DNA from: Sporopachydermia quercuum
Taxonomy: Eukaryota; Ascomycota; Sporopachydermiomycetes; Sporopachydermiales; Sporopachydermiaceae
Reading direction: 5' to 3'
Length of the DNA: 64,000 nucleotides
Assembly (NCBI GenBank): GCA_001599295.1
Contig: BCGN01000007.1
Location: 1,105,791-1,169,790 of the forward strand
Shown: one piece after another, positions 1 to 10,806 of the stretch
Position numbering within the stretch: position 1 is the stretch's first letter
Layout of the letters: the number at the start of each line of letters is the position of its first letter
Notes under the pieces: model-generated
What the model was told of the DNA's origin: nothing
What the model saw: only the letters and a program-made list of their open reading frames with translations
Database searches by the model: none
Translations under genes and position numbers: made by a program

Positions 1-248
1 GGTGGTGGATTCCATCATCTGCTGAGGATAGGAAAACAAGAAGAATTAGTACTAAAGGAAGAGGTAAGTACTCTTCTCAAGTTAGTCTTACCAGACTCTG
101 GCATATCGATTAATCTACCAGGAGTTAACACTAATTTGAACACCAGCTAAAACACGAGCTAAAATAAGAGCCAAGTCCACCATAACACAAGTATTATGGA
201 TTCCTGATATTTCAGCGAGTTTGTCACGCTCTTTTTGGGGCCAAAANN

Positions 249-279
<31 letters not shown>

Positions 280-580
280 GACCATCACCTGGTGACAATA
301 ACACTTGAGCGTTGATATGGACAATGTATGTAAAGTATGACCAAGAGTTTTCCCTGAGCCGTACCTGCGAAACCCCTACGTCTCTACCGCCTAATGCAAT
401 GTACCAACGCTGTACTCTTGACTTTGAATAGCAGAAGGATTAGGATTGGAGAAACCTTGTTTCTCATCTCCTTCATAACGTAACTTTGGAATCCTGGAAA
501 TCCTAGGAATCCCTCTAAACTAGCTGAGAACGAAGAACANCAGAAGTTGTCCAACGAAGCATGAAGCTGGAGCTATTTGG
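1..580 (-). pseudogene. Decayed DBP2-like DEAD-box RNA helicase relic
   Basis: Translation of the minus strand gives, in order, pieces that match the front half of the Dbp2/p68 helicase core, but in changing frames. YVMKEM and GFSNPNPSAIQSQ (about 430-490) correspond to the Q-motif region. ALGGRDV lies near 375-395, a damaged motif I near 350, VHINAQVLLSPGDGP at 285-335, and TPGRLIDM-like PGRLIDMPESGKTNLRR at about 70-120. The P-loop is no longer intact in any one frame. A run of about 30 T (A on the given strand, with two Ns) interrupts the match just after the LSPGDGP block. No frame is open across the region, while the intact genes nearby keep their frames, so decay is likelier than sequencing error. 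The relic reaches the window edge, so its full length is unknown. An intact DBP2 should lie elsewhere in the genome. Confidence 0.72.
247..276. repeat. Poly(A)/poly(T) tract
   Basis: About 30 consecutive A on the given strand, preceded by two Ns, inside the DBP2-like relic. The exact length is uncertain because of the Ns. Confidence 0.9.
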
Positions 581-639
581 CGGATACGTAAGTTGATATC
601 AACAAGTCAATATTAGTGGGGGGTTGGATGAAAATTCAC

Positions 640-800
640 ATTTACTTATATTTCCTTGTACTTACTTCATTTCCTTATATTTACTTTATTTCCTTATAGT
701 GACTTATATTTACTTCTTACATATATGAATATATTATACTATATTCACTTCATTTCCTTATGTTTTCCTCCTTTTACTTCTTTTCCTCCTTTTCCGTATG
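640..800. repeat. Pyrimidine-rich imperfect repeat
   Basis: A low-complexity stretch built from variants of TTATATTTACTT and CATTTCCTTAT that lies just beyond the 3' end of the LAM-family gene and runs slightly past its stop. The unit CTTCATTTCCTTAT occurs at least twice. Nothing coding is visible. Confidence 0.6.
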
Positions 801-826
801 CTTCCTCCTTTCCTCATTTTCGTATG

Positions 827-3800
827 TCATAAACAATTTCTCAGCAGGTTCAGTCTCTGCTCCATTATTTGAATATATTGCTCCAAATCCTTTGCCGAAA
901 TGTCTGTTCCGTTGTTGTCGTTTATGCTTTTGGTGTTGTCGTAAATAGCTTTAAGCCATTTGGTCTTATCAATTGAGCCATTTCCATGCAAATTTCCGAT
1001 CTCCTGCNGGTTTTCATTCAAATTGGTTCTGGTGGTTATCCAATTCCACATTTCTTCTTCTTCTCGTATCAACAGCCCGCTGTTATTGGTCAATTGAACT
1101 GAACCATTCAATCCATAAGGAGTTCCATAGAGATTGCCAAGGATTCCANAAGAAATTCCATGATTTCCCCTCAAAAGCTCAAGAAGCTCAGTTATCAACA
1201 CGATTCCAAACACTTGCAGGCCAATTATAACTATCACGGCAAGAAACCACACATTTCTGTCAGTGAAAAGCAGTTTATACCCAGCGGCAATCAAACTGGC
1301 GATAAAACTGATAATTGACTCAAAAATCCGCAGTTCTTTGCCGACAACCTGTTCGATCTGCTCCACGGTATGCGCGGCGCCGATTCCAGCTTCCTCCACG
1401 GCNTTTCCAACTACCTCTTCCACTATTTGCAAGGATTCCTCAACAATTGACTGTTTCCTGCTGCCAGCAAGAGAAGTTCTACGGGTGCCGGCTTGGATGT
1501 CGCTGGTAATAGTAGGGGAAGACTCAGTAGGAGCCAAACCGGCTCCGGCCAGAGTGTTCTCGGCCTCAGTGCCTAACTGAGAAGCCGAGCCGAGTTCGTG
1601 TTCGAGCATTTCCCCGAAAAGTTTCCCTGCCGCGGACTGCGCCTCCCGAGTTCCCTTTTCAATCATCCCTTTTACCCAGCTGGAACCAATCCAGGTTATA
1701 TAAGAGGAAATCACGAGCCGAGTTTTATTATTCTCGGCCCAACAGAGCATGTACCGAGAATTCACTAAAAATGCATTCCCGCTCGGAACGTCAGGAGAAG
1801 ATGTGGTGGAGACGATATGCACCCAATCATCCAAGTTATATTCAAGTCTCTTTTCGGTAACTAGAACCCTGGTTTGCTTTGGCCCGATTGGGAAATGGAG
1901 TTTCTTAATGTATTGGAATTTTCTCTCCTTGTCGGTAAATTCGCCTAATGGAGAAATGTCGAAGGAATCAAGCTTTATAAGATACTTTTTCAGGAAAGCG
2001 GAATCTTTTCCAAAGACGGCGTTTACTACTTTGGGTAAAGGGGCGGAAAGTATTCCGTCATAGATGCTTTGTTCTTTCTTTCTGTCGATTTTGTAGGGGA
2101 TTTCGGTTGGTTTGTGGGTTGCGAGCTCGGGAAGACTTGATATAGTTTCTGCAATTGANGGTTGAACTGTTATTTTCTCGGAAGTGGCTTCGGATATTGA
2201 TTTCGAGATGCTGTTGGTTTCATCCTGGTCAAATTTCCGATTACTCTGTCCAGCTACAGTTCTCAAAGCAGGAGTGGGGGAAGCATTTTCGTCGGAACTT
2301 TTCGTTCTCGATTTCTCCGCTCCGTCCTTGTATAGCATCCCAGTTAGGAAAGAGAGTCCAAACCGGCTTTTCCCGTCTCCTGTTTTCTCCGTCTCGGATA
2401 CATCCGCTGGTTCAGCGGCTTTGGCAGCTTCGGAAATCTCTACTTCTGCTTCTGCTTCTGCTTCTGTAGGTCCCGCTGGTTCCGCCTCGATCGGCTCTAA
2501 AACTTCGTCTTCCGAATCTTGTATATCCTCTTCTTCCAATAGTATTTCTTCATCAGTTGTTATTCCACTATCCTCATCGTCCAGTTCCCGATATTCTCCG
2601 CTCTTCCGATATTCTCCTATTCTGGTTCCGTCTTCACTTTCAGTTCCGTTGCCAATTCTAGTTCCGTTCTCAACTCCAGTGCCGACAATATTCATAGTAG
2701 AACTATTACTATGGCTCAAACTNAACCCTCCAAGCAAAGCTCGGCTTTTGCTGTCCCGATTCCGCTTAGAATAAACCCAAATTTCAGTAAGAAAGTTAAA
2801 CGTACTGTCCCGAGATATAAAGCTAGCAAANATATGCTTCCCAAGCCGAGTCTCTATAATTATTCCGTTCGGGAATAACCCAGCAGTAGTCTTTTTTTCA
2901 AAGCGGATAACATCTTCTAACGAGACAATAAGGTTGGTGACCCAGCCGAGGATGTTAGAGTTAAAACAGGCGTAGTTCTCAGAGATGTACAATCTGCCTT
3001 GGAGGAGGATTTCTCGGGATAATGCGCAGCTGAAATCGTCGATAAGCCGGTCGTCTAGCGGGACGGATTTGAACAATTGGTGGAAATCCGTGTTCCGCTT
3101 TGAGGAGGCGAATTTAAAGCTTACGGCCATTTTTGTTTCCGCGAGCCGAAGCAAATCGGCCTCGTCCAGAGATTCCGAGACAGAACCGATTCCGGAAGAA
3201 GAATCGGAAGAGGAGACTGATGCAGAAGGGGGGCGTTTAGCTTTATCTGTTCCAGGCTCTTCCGATTGGAGAGAAAAAATTTCACTAACAGTTCCGATGC
3301 TCCCGCTTGAGGAATGACTTCCTGGGGTTGTTTGTGATTGACCCGATTTCCTATTATTTCGGTTCTTTTTCCTATATGTCATCATATCCGGAGTTTTCAC
3401 TTCGATACCGTTTTCTCGGAACTCGGAAAAATNGTTTCCGTCTATGGGGGTAGTGGGTGTTTTCGGAACTTTGTATCCGTCTGCTTCTTCCTTTTCTTCC
3501 GGTTTACCAGCAACTTCATCCGGTTTCCCCTTTTCCCTTCCATAAAGCCGAGCAGGGCCTATTCCTGTTCCCGTTCCTGTTGCCGTTCCGACGGATACCC
3601 CGCGTTTATGCCAATTCACATGGACGCTTCCGTCGTTCACTGATGGTCGGAAAAAATCGACGGAGGCCGTCCGGTTGTGACTAGTTTTATTACCTATTCC
3701 GGTATTTAAACTGGCAGATGACTCGTTGTTCTTACCTAATGCGGTAGAAATGTTACTAGCGGCATTCTGAGCTTTATTTAGTACGGAGTTTAAAAACGAT

Positions 3801-4741
3801 GACGTAGATTGTGACTCATGGAGACTTACCCCATTAGGCATATCCAACGGAGGCACAATCTGAGCCAGCTTTCCTGTTTTCTTCCCCTTTCCAGTTCCGC
3901 TGCCGTTGCTTTGCGATGATGTAATGGAATCAGTGTCAAACACAAAGTATGGTGGCTCGTTATGCAGTTGGGAGCTCACGGTGCTTGCTATTGAGCTCGC
4001 GGCTATTGATTCGGAATCATCCGGATTTACTTTTGCTTCAAATTCTCCCCAATCCTCGGTTGAAGAGGAAGCCGGGCTTTCGCTTCTTCTTGACGCGTTC
4101 ATCATGTTCCGAAGATTTCCGATATTAACCCCGTTCGAGCCGTTCGAGCCATTAGAGACCCCAGAAGCCGCAACCGAAGCCGAAGCCGAANCCGCCAAGG
4201 AGTCCGAGCTCGAGCCCGAGCTTGAACTTGGCCTCGGTGTGTCTTCCATATTAAGATAAATGTCTCGCGGAGATTCCGAATAGGAATGTGTTTCAGTCAC
4301 TATTGGCGGTGCAATCAACGATTTTTTATTTCGCGTGATTGATATCGGAGATGTCATGCCCGAAAGGGAAGTCGGCGCCGAAGTCACAGATACTAGATCA
4401 TCCGAGCTTTGCTGCAACGATGCATGCAGTTTACTTAGTTTGCTGAGTTTACCAGCTGATTCCGGATCCGATTCCGATTTGGATTCCGGGATGATTTCTA
4501 ATTCTGTTTCTGTATCCGTTTCCGGATCTGTCCGTTTTTCTATTACTTTTTCTGATTCCTTCTTCCCCTCTTTTTCCTCTTTTTCCTCTTTTTCCTCTTT
4601 TTCCTCCTTTTCCGTTATCTGTTCTGGTTCCGGGTCTGTTCTGCTGTCTTCTTCTATACAGTTCGCCTCAAAACCCGGTCCTAGTTCTCTCGGTTCCGGC
4701 GCCTTCACGGTTCCTAAATCTTCCGAGCTTGCGGTCGACAT
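827..4741 (-). CDS. LAM/Ltc-family GRAM-VASt sterol transfer protein
   Basis: Predicted membrane-anchored lipid transfer protein of 1304 residues. The long N-terminal half is Ser/Glu-rich and probably disordered, with an EKEEKEEKEEKE run near residue 50. A GRAM domain covers about 535-655 (residues such as FHQLFKSVP, LYISENYACFNSNILGW). One VASt (START-like) domain covers about 877-1030, with FPIGPKQTRV and a WIGSSWVKG end. A membrane segment lies at about 1162-1184 (VWFLAVIVIIGLQVFGIVLI). This order is that of the yeast Lam4/Lam5/Lam6 (Ltc) proteins, which move sterol at ER contact sites. Having a single VASt makes it closest in layout to Lam5 or Lam6, though it is about twice their length. 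The start is the first ATG of the open frame. Several single Ns fall inside and none breaks the frame. Codons are CG-richer than in most of the window. Family is secure; the exact paralogue is not. Confidence 0.85.
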   Translation of the reverse strand: MSTASSEDLGTVKAPEPRELGPGFEANCIEEDSRTDPEPEQITEKEEKEEKEEKEEKEGKKESEKVIEKRTDPETDTETELEIIPESKSESDPESAGKLSKLSKLHASLQQSSDDLVSVTSAPTSLSGMTSPISITRNKKSLIAPPIVTETHSYSESPRDIYLNMEDTPRPSSSSGSSSDSLAXSASASVAASGVSNGSNGSNGVNIGNLRNMMNASRRSESPASSSTEDWGEFEAKVNPDDSESIAASSIASTVSSQLHNEPPYFVFDTDSITSSQSNGSGTGKGKKTGKLAQIVPPLDMPNGVSLHESQSTSSFLNSVLNKAQNAASNISTALGKNNESSASLNTGIGNKTSHNRTASVDFFRPSVNDGSVHVNWHKRGVSVGTATGTGTGIGPARLYGREKGKPDEVAGKPEEKEEADGYKVPKTPTTPIDGNXFSEFRENGIEVKTPDMMTYRKKNRNNRKSGQSQTTPGSHSSSGSIGTVSEIFSLQSEEPGTDKAKRPPSASVSSSDSSSGIGSVSESLDEADLLRLAETKMAVSFKFASSKRNTDFHQLFKSVPLDDRLIDDFSCALSREILLQGRLYISENYACFNSNILGWVTNLIVSLEDVIRFEKKTTAGLFPNGIIIETRLGKHXFASFISRDSTFNFLTEIWVYSKRNRDSKSRALLGGXSLSHSNSSTMNIVGTGVENGTRIGNGTESEDGTRIGEYRKSGEYRELDDEDSGITTDEEILLEEEDIQDSEDEVLEPIEAEPAGPTEAEAEAEVEISEAAKAAEPADVSETEKTGDGKSRFGLSFLTGMLYKDGAEKSRTKSSDENASPTPALRTVAGQSNRKFDQDETNSISKSISEATSEKITVQXSIAETISSLPELATHKPTEIPYKIDRKKEQSIYDGILSAPLPKVVNAVFGKDSAFLKKYLIKLDSFDISPLGEFTDKERKFQYIKKLHFPIGPKQTRVLVTEKRLEYNLDDWVHIVSTTSSPDVPSGNAFLVNSRYMLCWAENNKTRLVISSYITWIGSSWVKGMIEKGTREAQSAAGKLFGEMLEHELGSASQLGTEAENTLAGAGLAPTESSPTITSDIQAGTRRTSLAGSRKQSIVEESLQIVEEVVGXAVEEAGIGAAHTVEQIEQVVGKELRIFESIISFIASLIAAGYKLLFTDRNVWFLAVIVIIGLQVFGIVLITELLELLRGNHGISXGILGNLYGTPYGLNGSVQLTNNSGLLIREEEEMWNWITTRTNLNENXQEIGNLHGNGSIDKTKWLKAIYDNTKSINDNNGTDISAKDLEQYIQIMEQRLNLLRNCL

Positions 4742-6725
4742 TATTCCGCTATCCTTTCCGGTATTCCCAGTTTCTCCTACTTTACTTCCNCTCTTATTGT
4801 CCTACACCAAAACACTTAATCTCACTTGCCTTTCCCTATGCGGCTTCAATGTTGCTTCAAGCTGTTCCTACAATTATACAAACCTCACACATCTATTCCG
4901 ATAGATCCTCTTTGTCTTCAAAACTTCCTATTTTATCTGTTGCGAACACCTAGACGTCTTCCGAACTGTCAAACATCTCCGATAATCAGCAGCAAACAGC
5001 GGAACGAGGCTTTGTTAAGAAGCCACAAAGTTGATTCGGGAAGGGGCGGTTCTGGAGATTATGCACCAGAGGGGTATTTCTGGAGATGGTGATTCCTGGA
5101 ATGAAGGGAGAAATAAAGGGAATACAGGAGGGGAACTGCGAGGTCTGAGGAGGGAAATTAGGAGGAACAGCCGTGGGGAGTAAGAAGGCCAATCTTGGGT
5201 GGGAATTAGTGGTAATTGTTGTAGATTTTGTAGGAAATTGACTGAATGAAGATGAGACGAGGATATGAGATAATGTAGTTCTGCAATAAATGCATACTAA
5301 TGCATAGTGATGCATACTCGTAATTCCCATTACGAAGATGACACTAAACCAGCACAGAATTAACTATGAAAGACATAAATAAGTTCTTAATAAATATTAT
5401 TGCACCAATACTCTCTCAAGTTTTATATGGTAAAGCAACTATTTGAGCAAAATACGTCAGAATTCAAGCAATTCTCTTAGCTATGTAAACCATTGTCACA
5501 TTACATCATACTAACCAGTATATGCATACACATGCATNATTATGCACTATTCTATATCATGCAGCATAGGACTAATATTCAACCTCATTCCGCTATTCAA
5601 GTCACAATACGTACAACTTAATAACTATATAAACAGGGACATTTTTTGTTATTCAATCAATAAATTTATAATAAAAGTGTAGTTGTATAAAATGGTTAAC
5701 TTTATAAACAAACTGTCTTTTAATTGAAGTTTGATTACAGCGTTGTTTGGCTCTTAACTCTATGAACTTGCTAGCTATTGGTTAAATCGACTATTAGCAA
5801 GTTTGTATAAGCAGATTGAACAGCTTGACAGCTTACATCTCTGAACAACTATACTAACGCTATTACTATTACGGCTTATCAAGTACCGAATATCACATCA
5901 TTTATATCATTTGATCCATCAGCAATCTTTCCTTTCTATCTATCATATTTTCTCACCTCAGCTTCCCGGCGCAACTATCTCCCTACTACCTCAGCTTCCC
6001 GGCGTATTTGGGAGAACATGAGAATTCAGAGCACATAATTAACCATTCTTATCTGAATGCTTTTCATTCACTTTCTATCCTTCCGGTTGGAATTGATGGC
6101 TCCACCTTCAATTTCATTATTGGTCTTTTGAGCTCAGCCAATTTCTTCGTGAGACCATTAAACAGAACAGAACNATGAATATCAACGAATTCAAACATAG
6201 CTTGTAGCTCAAAATTCTGTTAAATTGGTTTATAAACGTTTGCGGTTATTTTTTTAGTCTCCTAGTGGTCTATAAAGCCACTATTGTCCTATCCTACTTT
6301 CCTTCATATCCACTGGTTATCATGCTATCTGTTTCAACAGACTGCAAGTCTTGCTTGTTTATTTGAGGCCTAGAATCTCTATATCGGCCGAAAAGTATCT
6401 ACCGTNTTTTATTTAAATACTAAGCATGTAATTGAGTATTAATTGCCTATTTACTTGACTAAAAAGGCATAAAACTCCATTTATATGGAATCTTGAGTGA
6501 GCATAGAAGCCTGCTTAGTGCGTACATGTAACGTCTTGATAACCNCATGCGTTGATATGCATAAATATGCGATTTCTCAACTTTAATTATAGATGCCCAT
6601 TTGGACTCAATCCCGCTTTTTGAGCACAGTTCCAGCACAGGTTCCGCTATTTTCCAATCTCAGCTGACATACTAGCTTACCCTGCATCTCCACTTCGTTT
6701 ATCACATCCACCGCTATTCCCTCCG
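4742..6725. other. Intergenic: upstream of LAM gene, downstream of MNR2-like gene
   Basis: About 2 kb with no convincing gene. An open frame of 114 codons at 4986-5330 (minus) has no recognisable content. The stretch holds a 17-bp direct repeat (see 5955-6004), several TGCATA/ATGCAT words at 5290-5320 and 5522-5545, and scattered copies of CCGCTAT (4746, 5588, 6646, 6712 and 6720 regions). Confidence 0.6.
5955..6004. repeat. 17-bp perfect direct repeat, 33-bp period
   Basis: ACCTCAGCTTCCCGGCG occurs at 5955-5971 and again at 5988-6004. It is unusually GC-rich for this AT-rich spacer and lies about 1.2 kb upstream of the LAM-family start. It may be a paired protein-binding site; this is inference only. 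Confidence 0.7.
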
Positions 6726-9362
6726 CTATCCTTCAAACTTAACCTTAGTCTCACTATTTGCCTTCCGAAACTTCTTGCTCTTCCGCATCTTTGGCTTGAT
6801 CGTCTGTGGCATCAGATACCGAATAATTACCCGTTTCACAGCCTTACAGTACCAAATTACCCATTGCCGCATCACAAGAGCAATAAACCCTATCGAAAAC
6901 GGAATAGCAATCTCCCAATAGAAGAAATCAGAGTTTTCCAACGAGGGGAAATGAATAAAATTCATTCCGAAATATCCCGTTAAAAAGGACAACGGAAGAA
7001 AGATTACCGTAACCAACGACAATTGCGTCATCGCATAGTTCGACTCGGCCGAAATCGTATTGAATATCATTTGTATCATGTTTTCCGTTGTGTATAGCAT
7101 TATATCTGTATCATCGGCATATACTTGGCAATGATCGGCTACGTCAGCAAGGTATAGGTCGCATATTTCCGAAATCAAGCCGGCTCCGGTGCTCATTTGA
7201 AGTTTGGATAACGCCGTTGAGTGTTTGTTTGATCCGGTTCCACGCTTGTGCTTGGAATAATTAGGGTTTGGAGTACCCGGCAAGGGGCTGGGGCTTCTGG
7301 GTTGAACCGGGTCGGATGGCTGTGGCTGCGACTCCGGAGACTCCCGGGGCTCATTAGGGATCTTTGCATAATCACGCAGCGAATTTATCAACCCCGTGAT
7401 CGGAGTTATCACCCGCTTCAACAAAGAAAGCTCACTAATCATTAAATGCATATCCCGCGTGCTCGCCATGCTGGCGCCCACAAGAACCTCCAATTCCATC
7501 TCCGCTACCCGCTGTCTGTACGCTGTTATCACCGGATACGTCAAATCTACCCCGGCGTCCAGTATGGCCTGAAGCAGAATAGACGCGTCTTCCGACTCCC
7601 GGAGAATCGTTCTCCGGGATGTGAGCCGGGCGAAAATTGGTCGTTCCACATCCATTGCCGAGTGTTCGAAAAAGGAAATAACCGTGTTATCCCGGGTAAT
7701 AAACAGCGAGACCTGCTCAACTCCTACTTTGAGCCTTCTAGTGCCGAGCGGCCTATGAGCTTCTACCAGCGATGACCGTTTACTGTCAAATTGAATAGAA
7801 GGATTATTCCATTCCTGTAGAGACATCATGAACTCGGTTTTAGCGAGATATTTGGTAAGGGAAGTTTCGTCATCGGGGGAAGAGTCTTTTAGGGCGGGAT
7901 TAGCGTTAGTGTTAGTTAGAGTTCGGAGATAGGGGTCGGATGTAGATATGGTTCGGGATAAGGTTTGGGATAAAGGTTGGGGTTTCCCAATTGGGGAACC
8001 CGTCGCTGATTCGACGTCGATATCGCCTTTTTCGGAAAGAGGCTCAGCTCCAGGCGGTGGAGGCCAAGGCGTAGCTTCAGGCCAAGGTTTCGGTTCGGTG
8101 GTCCCTTTTAGCTTCATTTTCACCCGTTCCAGCAAACTCAATCTCCCCATTCGACTCTTTTTCACCCGAATTAGCTTCAAAAGCGGGAAACAACAGAATG
8201 CATGCTGCGGGTAAATATCTAGTTTCGTCCTTTGTGGAATATCTACCATATCTTCTATTGCCAGATTATGTAATCCATAATGCTCGGCTAACAGCTTAAT
8301 GCAATTCCACGATAATCCGTTCACATTTATCCACCGAACTTTGGACCATTTTGGCCGATTTTTGAGTAAAGATTCGAGTTCATCTGTTCCGGCGATATCC
8401 ACGACCGGGTAAGCGTCACCGGAATGAGGTTCCTCTTCTGGTGATTTGGGGTCGGGTATTTTTTCCGGAATTGTGTCTTTTGCAGAACTGGAATTAGAGC
8501 CGGAGTTGGGGCCAGGGCCTCGGCTAATAGGATCTGTCGGATTTTCGTTAAGATCTTCATTGCTCCTGATAAATCGATCTTTCGGAATTACCTCAGTATG
8601 CAAAACTCGATATCGGTCTTTTGAGTAATCGGTTATTGTAACTGCCGATCCTGGAGCATTCAGGATTACGTTTGTGGTATGAATATCAATTCCCGGTTCC
8701 CATCCTGCCGAGATTCGGGCGGCGGAAGGCGATGTCTTTGTCTGGAAGTAAGCCCTCTTGGACTTCCTTTTGCGTCTCTTCTTTTCCGGCCTAATCTCGG
8801 CATTATTTCCCAATTTGGCATTGTTTTCCGGAGACGGAGCATTTATTCCCGTTCTGGACGCTCTCAATTGCTTTTTTATAGATTGGACGGGTGATAACGG
8901 CTCACCGAGCGATTGGAAACTATTCCTCTCAGTTGCAGTTCCTAATCCGGCAGAAGAACCAACGCTCTCTTCTTCCGATTCCGTAGATTTGTCCTCATCC
9001 GAAAACTCCTCTTCTGATTCCGATCCGAAGTCGTCCAAAGATCCACTCCTCCTACGGTTTTTCCCCAATCGCGACCTTCCAATGCCAAGATACTTCTTCC
9101 CAAATCTCTTTAAATCTTCGGGAATTTCTTCCGAGGTACTATCAAAGTATCTGAAATCCGATTTCGGCTTTTCCGAATCGGAAAAGNAATCTTCCTCGTT
9201 CCGATTGGCAAATAAATCACCGGGAAGATCCGGTAAAGTTGGATCTCCCGAGTCAAACACTCGAGTGTTAAATGCTCCAACAGAGCTACTTTTCCTTTGT
9301 CTCTTTGGCTTTGATCTCGGCTTCGATTGCCGAGGACTTTGCTTTCTATATCCGTCCGACAT
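6726..9362 (-). CDS. MNR2: CorA-family Mg2+ transporter, MNR2-like
   Basis: An 878-residue CorA/Mrs2-superfamily magnesium transporter. The N-terminal 220 residues are Ser-rich and charged, as in fungal cytosolic tails. A soluble CorA core follows with WINVNGLSW, AIEDMVDIPQRTKLD and FCCFPLLKL. Near the C-terminus are two membrane segments (about 776-796 and 813-835), with the signature GMN at 799-801 in YFGMNF. VDIPQRTKLDIYPQH and the tail after TM2 fit Mnr2, the vacuolar Mg2+ store transporter of S. cerevisiae, better than plasma-membrane Alr1/Alr2. The Alr1 versus Mnr2 choice rests on remembered family sequence. The start is the first ATG of the frame. Like its LAM-family neighbour, with the same orientation, it uses CG-rich Ser and Pro codons. 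Confidence 0.85.
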   Translation of the reverse strand: MSDGYRKQSPRQSKPRSKPKRQRKSSSVGAFNTRVFDSGDPTLPDLPGDLFANRNEEDXFSDSEKPKSDFRYFDSTSEEIPEDLKRFGKKYLGIGRSRLGKNRRRSGSLDDFGSESEEEFSDEDKSTESEEESVGSSAGLGTATERNSFQSLGEPLSPVQSIKKQLRASRTGINAPSPENNAKLGNNAEIRPEKKRRKRKSKRAYFQTKTSPSAARISAGWEPGIDIHTTNVILNAPGSAVTITDYSKDRYRVLHTEVIPKDRFIRSNEDLNENPTDPISRGPGPNSGSNSSSAKDTIPEKIPDPKSPEEEPHSGDAYPVVDIAGTDELESLLKNRPKWSKVRWINVNGLSWNCIKLLAEHYGLHNLAIEDMVDIPQRTKLDIYPQHAFCCFPLLKLIRVKKSRMGRLSLLERVKMKLKGTTEPKPWPEATPWPPPPGAEPLSEKGDIDVESATGSPIGKPQPLSQTLSRTISTSDPYLRTLTNTNANPALKDSSPDDETSLTKYLAKTEFMMSLQEWNNPSIQFDSKRSSLVEAHRPLGTRRLKVGVEQVSLFITRDNTVISFFEHSAMDVERPIFARLTSRRTILRESEDASILLQAILDAGVDLTYPVITAYRQRVAEMELEVLVGASMASTRDMHLMISELSLLKRVITPITGLINSLRDYAKIPNEPRESPESQPQPSDPVQPRSPSPLPGTPNPNYSKHKRGTGSNKHSTALSKLQMSTGAGLISEICDLYLADVADHCQVYADDTDIMLYTTENMIQMIFNTISAESNYAMTQLSLVTVIFLPLSFLTGYFGMNFIHFPSLENSDFFYWEIAIPFSIGFIALVMRQWVIWYCKAVKRVIIRYLMPQTIKPKMRKSKKFRKANSETKVKFEG

Positions 9363-10806
9363 ATTTCACAGAATATTTGACTATTTAGCCGTGAAATCCA
9401 GATGCTTAAGTGCGAAATCCTCTTCTCTTCCGAGTAATCATTATGGTGATTGTGTGGAAGCATAAGACGCCCAGAGCAAGGACAGACGAACAATGGATTT
9501 CTATGGATTTAATGCTTTTCCAATCAATGAAGAAAATACTATGTTTTAATATATGAGTTTTTGGCTCATTAGAGAGGTNTTATAGTAGTTTCATAGGAAT
9601 TTATTGCACTATTTATTGCTTGATTGTACATTGTTTAGCTGGTGATGCGCAGGAAAAAAAAAAAGACAATTAGTATGGTGAAAGGTTAAATCTGGAATAG
9701 GAATGAAGATGCAAGAGTTTGTGCAAGATGGAATGTTATGCATGTCTGTGCATGAGAAAGGAGGAACAATAGGATGAGATAAAGAAATAAGGAGAGATAT
9801 GGAGGTTCAACGAGAGGGAAAAAGAGATTTATCAGTTACTTTAAAGTTCAAATCTTTTTGGAATTGAATCGCTGGAAAGTGCAAGATCTCGATATTACCT
9901 TTAGTGATTTTTCAGGAAATGAATGTGGGAAAACTGAANTGCCAATATGCAGTTATANGTAGAATTTCTGCGGTGTGCTATTTAAGGTTTAAGGTTTTTA
10001 TCGGTCAGAAAACACATTTGAACCTTCATTGAGAGAATGCAATTGTTATTCTCTAGACAGCAATGTAAATAGTAGCTATAGATCTCAAAGCGCTTAGTCA
10101 CCACCTTCAGGCTACATTTTAATAATTTATTTATTGGCATTTTCCTACCGTATAAACCGTTTCATATAGCATTTAGTACCAATCTCAATTCCACTCTCTA
10201 ATCAGTTATACAGTTAAAGTTGTACCTATATTACCAAATGTTTACCCCCATGCATGTTTTCTGCAGCAGTCTGCATTAAACAAGCATACTTCACGGTCTC
10301 TCCCTCCTTCAATCTAGCACTACATTCTCCGCTTTTCCACTAAACCTCAACCTCTACTTTTATACCCAGCTAAACAGGCCTTTCGAAACAATCACTTTAT
10401 CCCAAAAATTCAGTGTTTCTCTCATTTTTTTCCTCTATTTTACCCTTTTTCTCTGACTTTCCTCCTCCTAAAAACCAGTCTCTCACCTTNCCCCGTACAT
10501 GGCTACCTTCCTGTTTCGGCTAAAACCTTAACGTTATTCCTCTCAATCTGTGGCAAGCAAATATCATCTCATCACGTAGATTTCCAATGCCTTTTTATGT
10601 CTATCAATGGTTATTTATATCTATCAACAGTTGTTTCATTGTATATAAACCTGAGAAATAAAGCCAATAAATGCATACAATCGTATATTAACACTACAGC
10701 CAGTTCAACGAACTCATTTGCGAGTTTTTCACTTAGCTCGTCATTGATTTACAGCTGACCATCAACGTTCTCATTGTCATCCTATAGTCACTCTGTTCTT
10801 GATGCC
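9363..10806. other. Divergent intergenic region, MNR2-like / mitochondrial protein gene
   Basis: Promoter region for both flanking genes. It is AT-rich with a pyrimidine-rich stretch at 10310-10480. TGCATG words occur near 9739 and 10251. No RNA gene or coding exon is evident. Confidence 0.6.

Noticed and set aside
4986-5330. Minus-strand frame of 114 codons upstream of the LAM-family gene
   Set aside because: Low-complexity Pro/Ser/Phe composition, no family features and no conserved motif.
5513-5560. TACTAAC followed by a distant AG, as a possible intron 3' end in the LAM/MNR2 spacer
   Set aside because: No matching donor and no coding sequence on either side.
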